From NCBI GenBank assembly GCA_902761825.1, contig CACWLY010000073.1:1-35693 (forward strand): a DNA stretch of 35,693 bases, read 5' to 3'. Below, piece by piece: positions 33,326 to 35,693 of this stretch (position 1 is the first letter of the stretch; each line of letters opens with the position of its first letter). The position numbers were made by a program, and so were the translations under genes. The DNA is from an uncultured Eubacteriales bacterium (GTDB lineage Bacteria > Bacillota > Clostridia > Christensenellales > Aristaeellaceae). Under the pieces are notes generated by a model, which was not told the origin of the DNA, ran no database searches, and saw nothing but the letters and a program-made list of their open reading frames with translations.

Positions 33326-35517
33326 TGGCTACCGCCTATGAATGTATGTCGCTGGAGCAAATGACCACGCGGCTGCTCCACTATCATCCCCACGCCGACG
33401 TGGGGCTGGTGGAGCGCGCCTTCGCGTTTGCCGAGGAAAAGCACGCCGGGCAGCTCCGCGCAAGCGGCGAACCGTATATCATCCATCCGGTGTATGTGGC
33501 CAGCATCCTCACCGAGATCGGGATCGACGCGCCCACGGTGGCCGCCGGCCTGCTGCACGACACCGTGGAGGACTGCGAGGGCGTGACGCTGGACACCATC
33601 CGCCAGGAGTTCGGCGACGAGGTGGCCATGCTGGTGGACGGCGTGACCAAGCTGGGTCAGCTGGATTTTACAGACCGCGAGGAGCGGCAGGCCGAAACGC
33701 TGCGCAAGATGATCCTGGCCATGGGCAAGGATATCCGCGTGGTGCTGATCAAGCTGGCCGACCGCCTGCACAACATGCGCACGCTGAAGTTCAAAAGCCC
33801 CGACCGTCAGGCCGCCATCGCGCGCGAAACGCTGGATATCTACGCGCCATTGGCCCACCGCCTGGGCGTATACCGCATCAAGGCCGAGCTGGAAGATCTG
33901 AGCCTGCGCTATATCGATCCCGAGGGCTATGCCGACGTGGTCAAGAAGGTCGGCATGAAGCGCGTGGAACGCGAGGAAAACATCAAGATCGTTATTGAAG
34001 AGCTTTCGCAGAAGCTCAACGAAATGGGCATGCATTACGAGGTGGCGGGACGCCCCAAGCACCTGTACAGCATTTACCGTAAAATGGTGATCCAGAACAA
34101 ACCCTTCGACCAGATATTCGACCTGATCGCCATCCGCGTGCTGGTGGATACCATTCCCGACTGCTATACCGTGCTGGGCGTATGCCATACGCTGTGGACG
34201 CAGGTTCCGGGCCGCTTCAAGGATTATATATCGGTGCCCAAGAACAACATGTACCAGTCGCTGCACACCACGGTGATCGGCGGACGGCGCATTCCCTTCC
34301 CCTTTGAAATCCAGATCCGCACCTGGGATATGCACCGCATCGCCGAATACGGCATTGCCGCGCACTGGCGCTACAAAGAGGGCGGAGACGATAAATCCTT
34401 CGATCAGAAGCTGCACTGGCTGCGGCAGATCCTGGACTGGCAGGGCGAGACCCGCGACAGCCACGAATTCATAGACGGCCTCAAAACCGATATTTTCGCC
34501 GAGCAGGTGTTCATCTTCACCCCCAAAGGCGATATCATCGATATGCCGCGCGGTGCGACGCCGCTGGATTTTGCCTACCGCGTGCACAGCGCCGTGGGCA
34601 ACAGCTGCGTGGGCGCGAAGGTGAACGGACGCATCGTGCCGCTCGAAACGCCGCTGGAGACCGGCGACCGGGTCGAAATCATGACCTCGCCCAACGCCAA
34701 GGGCCCCAGCATGGACTGGCTCAAGATCGTCAAGACGCAGGGCGCGAAATCGAAGATCCGTCAGTATTTCCGCCGCGAGCTGCGCGGAGAGAACGTACAG
34801 AAGGGCAAGGATATGGTGGATCACGAGGCGAAACGCCGCGGGATCCAGCTAAGTTCCCTGCTCAAGCACGAATACATCGAACCGCTGCTGAAAAAGTACG
34901 ATTTTTCCGATATGGACGATATTTACGGCGCGGTGGGCTACGGCATGATCGCCTCGGCCTATGTGGTCAGCCGTCTGTACGAGGAGCAGCGCAAGGCCGA
35001 AGAGGCTGCCAGGCCCGTCGCCCCGCCCGCCCTGCCCGAGGTGAGCGAAGCGCCCGCCAGCCACAGCGGCAAGCCTACCCAGGGCATTTATGTGGAGGGC
35101 GGCAGCGGCATGCTGGTGCGCTTCGCCAAATGCTGCAACCCCGTGCCGGGCGACGACATCGTCGGCTATATCACCCGCGGCCGCGGCGTGACCGTTCACA
35201 AGGCGGACTGCGTCAACGCCCAGTATTCCGAGCCCGAGCGCAAGGTCAACGTATCCTGGGCGGGACAGAACGAGGGCCGCTTCAACACCACCATCCAGAT
35301 CATCGCCTACGATCATCCGAGCCTGCTGGGCGAGCTGACCGTATTCGTGCAGGACGGCGGCGCGCCCATCACCGCCATGAGCGTGAAAATCAACAAAAAC
35401 AAGACCGTCACCATTCATATGGTCGTTCAGGTGGAGAGCCGCGAAAAGCTCGATCTTGTGCTGCGCCGCATTCAGAAGCGCCCCGACGTGATCGAAGCCT
35501 TCCGCGCGGGAAGCTGA
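33325..35517 (+). CDS. rel: Bifunctional (p)ppGpp synthetase/hydrolase Rel
   Basis: The 730-aa RSH protein contains an HD hydrolase domain with intact LLHDTVED (about residue 75-82), a synthetase domain with RFKDYISVPKNNMYQSLHT (about 297), a TGS domain (about 394-455, FTPKGDIIDMPRGATPLDFAY shown in part: FTPKGDIIDMPRGATP), a Cys-rich CC domain (FAKCCNPVPGDD, about 595) and a C-terminal ACT domain (about 655-730). Both active sites look complete, so it should make and destroy the alarmone. The RFKD form of the synthetase motif is typical of bifunctional Rel. The ATG overlaps the recJ stop. Confidence 0.95.
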   Translation: MATAYECMSLEQMTTRLLHYHPHADVGLVERAFAFAEEKHAGQLRASGEPYIIHPVYVASILTEIGIDAPTVAAGLLHDTVEDCEGVTLDTIRQEFGDEVAMLVDGVTKLGQLDFTDREERQAETLRKMILAMGKDIRVVLIKLADRLHNMRTLKFKSPDRQAAIARETLDIYAPLAHRLGVYRIKAELEDLSLRYIDPEGYADVVKKVGMKRVEREENIKIVIEELSQKLNEMGMHYEVAGRPKHLYSIYRKMVIQNKPFDQIFDLIAIRVLVDTIPDCYTVLGVCHTLWTQVPGRFKDYISVPKNNMYQSLHTTVIGGRRIPFPFEIQIRTWDMHRIAEYGIAAHWRYKEGGDDKSFDQKLHWLRQILDWQGETRDSHEFIDGLKTDIFAEQVFIFTPKGDIIDMPRGATPLDFAYRVHSAVGNSCVGAKVNGRIVPLETPLETGDRVEIMTSPNAKGPSMDWLKIVKTQGAKSKIRQYFRRELRGENVQKGKDMVDHEAKRRGIQLSSLLKHEYIEPLLKKYDFSDMDDIYGAVGYGMIASAYVVSRLYEEQRKAEEAARPVAPPALPEVSEAPASHSGKPTQGIYVEGGSGMLVRFAKCCNPVPGDDIVGYITRGRGVTVHKADCVNAQYSEPERKVNVSWAGQNEGRFNTTIQIIAYDHPSLLGELTVFVQDGGAPITAMSVKINKNKTVTIHMVVQVESREKLDLVLRRIQKRPDVIEAFRAGS

Positions 35518-35539
35518 CAGAAAAGATCAAATTGAAAAA

Positions 35540-35583
35540 CAGCAGCGAACGGCGCGCGGCGCGCAAGATTCGCTGCTGTATTA
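35540..35583 (+). terminator. Terminator-like hairpin after rel, T-tract cut by family A
   Basis: Stem CAGCAGCGAA/TTCGCTGCTG (35540-35549/35569-35578) with inner GCGC/GCGC pairing. Only TATTA remains before the family A end, so the U-tract is poor or was displaced by the insertion. Confidence 0.65.
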
Positions 35584-35693
35584 TACTATTCTCGGTATAA
35601 AAGATTATCAGATTTGGGATGGATTTTTCGCCCTGGCTAAGCTGAATGGAGGGAGGCGTAGCAGCGCTACGTTGACCGGAATGAAGCAACGCC
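35584..35693 (+). mobile_element. Family A hairpin MITE, copy 3 (cut by window end)
   Basis: It starts TACTATTCTCGGTATAAAAG after TTA (35581-35583) and matches the other two copies through the central hairpin unit (35651-35675, present once) into the right half. The right end lies beyond the window. Confidence 0.85.

Overview
The window looks like chromosomal core from a GC-rich, endospore-forming member of the Clostridia (Bacillota). Evidence for this is a spoVA operon, a BclA-like collagen surface protein, ClpB behind a CtsR-like operator, an S-box (SAM-I) riboswitch on metK, DnaD plus DnaI-type primosome genes, and a secD-like / recJ / relA order typical of Firmicutes. The genus cannot be told from the sequence. 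No tRNA, rRNA, CRISPR array, phage or transposase gene is visible.

Layout. 1-680: no gene, mostly a 471-bp structured repeat (family B). 681-5299 (minus): collagen-like protein, PAP2 phosphatase, TrmH/SpoU RNA methyltransferase and an unrecognised 669-aa coiled-coil protein; the last three form an operon. 5558-10522 (plus): SWIM/SNF2 helicase, then a DUF5711-like propeller protein and a CvpA-family protein. 10563-12448: repeat family A, an unrecognised membrane protein, then family B. 12528-14530 (minus): spoVAE, spoVAD, spoVAC and a small leader ORF behind a possible forespore promoter. 14834-18170 (minus): aroK and clpB. 18297-19010: family B copy with a family A copy nested in its end. 19058-22051 (minus): metK-sufC-sufB operon led by a SAM-I riboswitch. 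22182-29767 (plus): dnaE, a broken Spo0B-type sensor kinase, tlyA, a DnaD-domain gene and a DnaI/DnaC-type helicase loader. 29834-35517 (plus): degenerate SecD-like protein, recJ and bifunctional rel. The window ends inside a third family A copy.

The most unusual content is a pair of non-autonomous mobile repeats. Family A (about 185 bp) is a hairpin-like MITE with 11-bp terminal inverted repeats and a 3-bp TTA duplication. Family B (about 470-530 bp) has related ends (TACTATTC-type) and, in one copy, a TCA duplication. Its interior folds into a closed multi-hairpin architecture kept in all three copies although several stems have different sequences. All six copies lie beside intrinsic terminators or terminator-like hairpins. 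Shared ends and TNA duplications suggest one transposase, perhaps of the IS5/IS1031 type, acting in trans.

The second notable point is that a minimal sufC-sufB Fe-S assembly pair sits 11 nt downstream of metK with no promoter between, so the SAM riboswitch probably controls both. Others are a SecD homologue without its proton-relay motif and without SecF, and a terminator-like hairpin that buries the ribosome site of the collagen gene.
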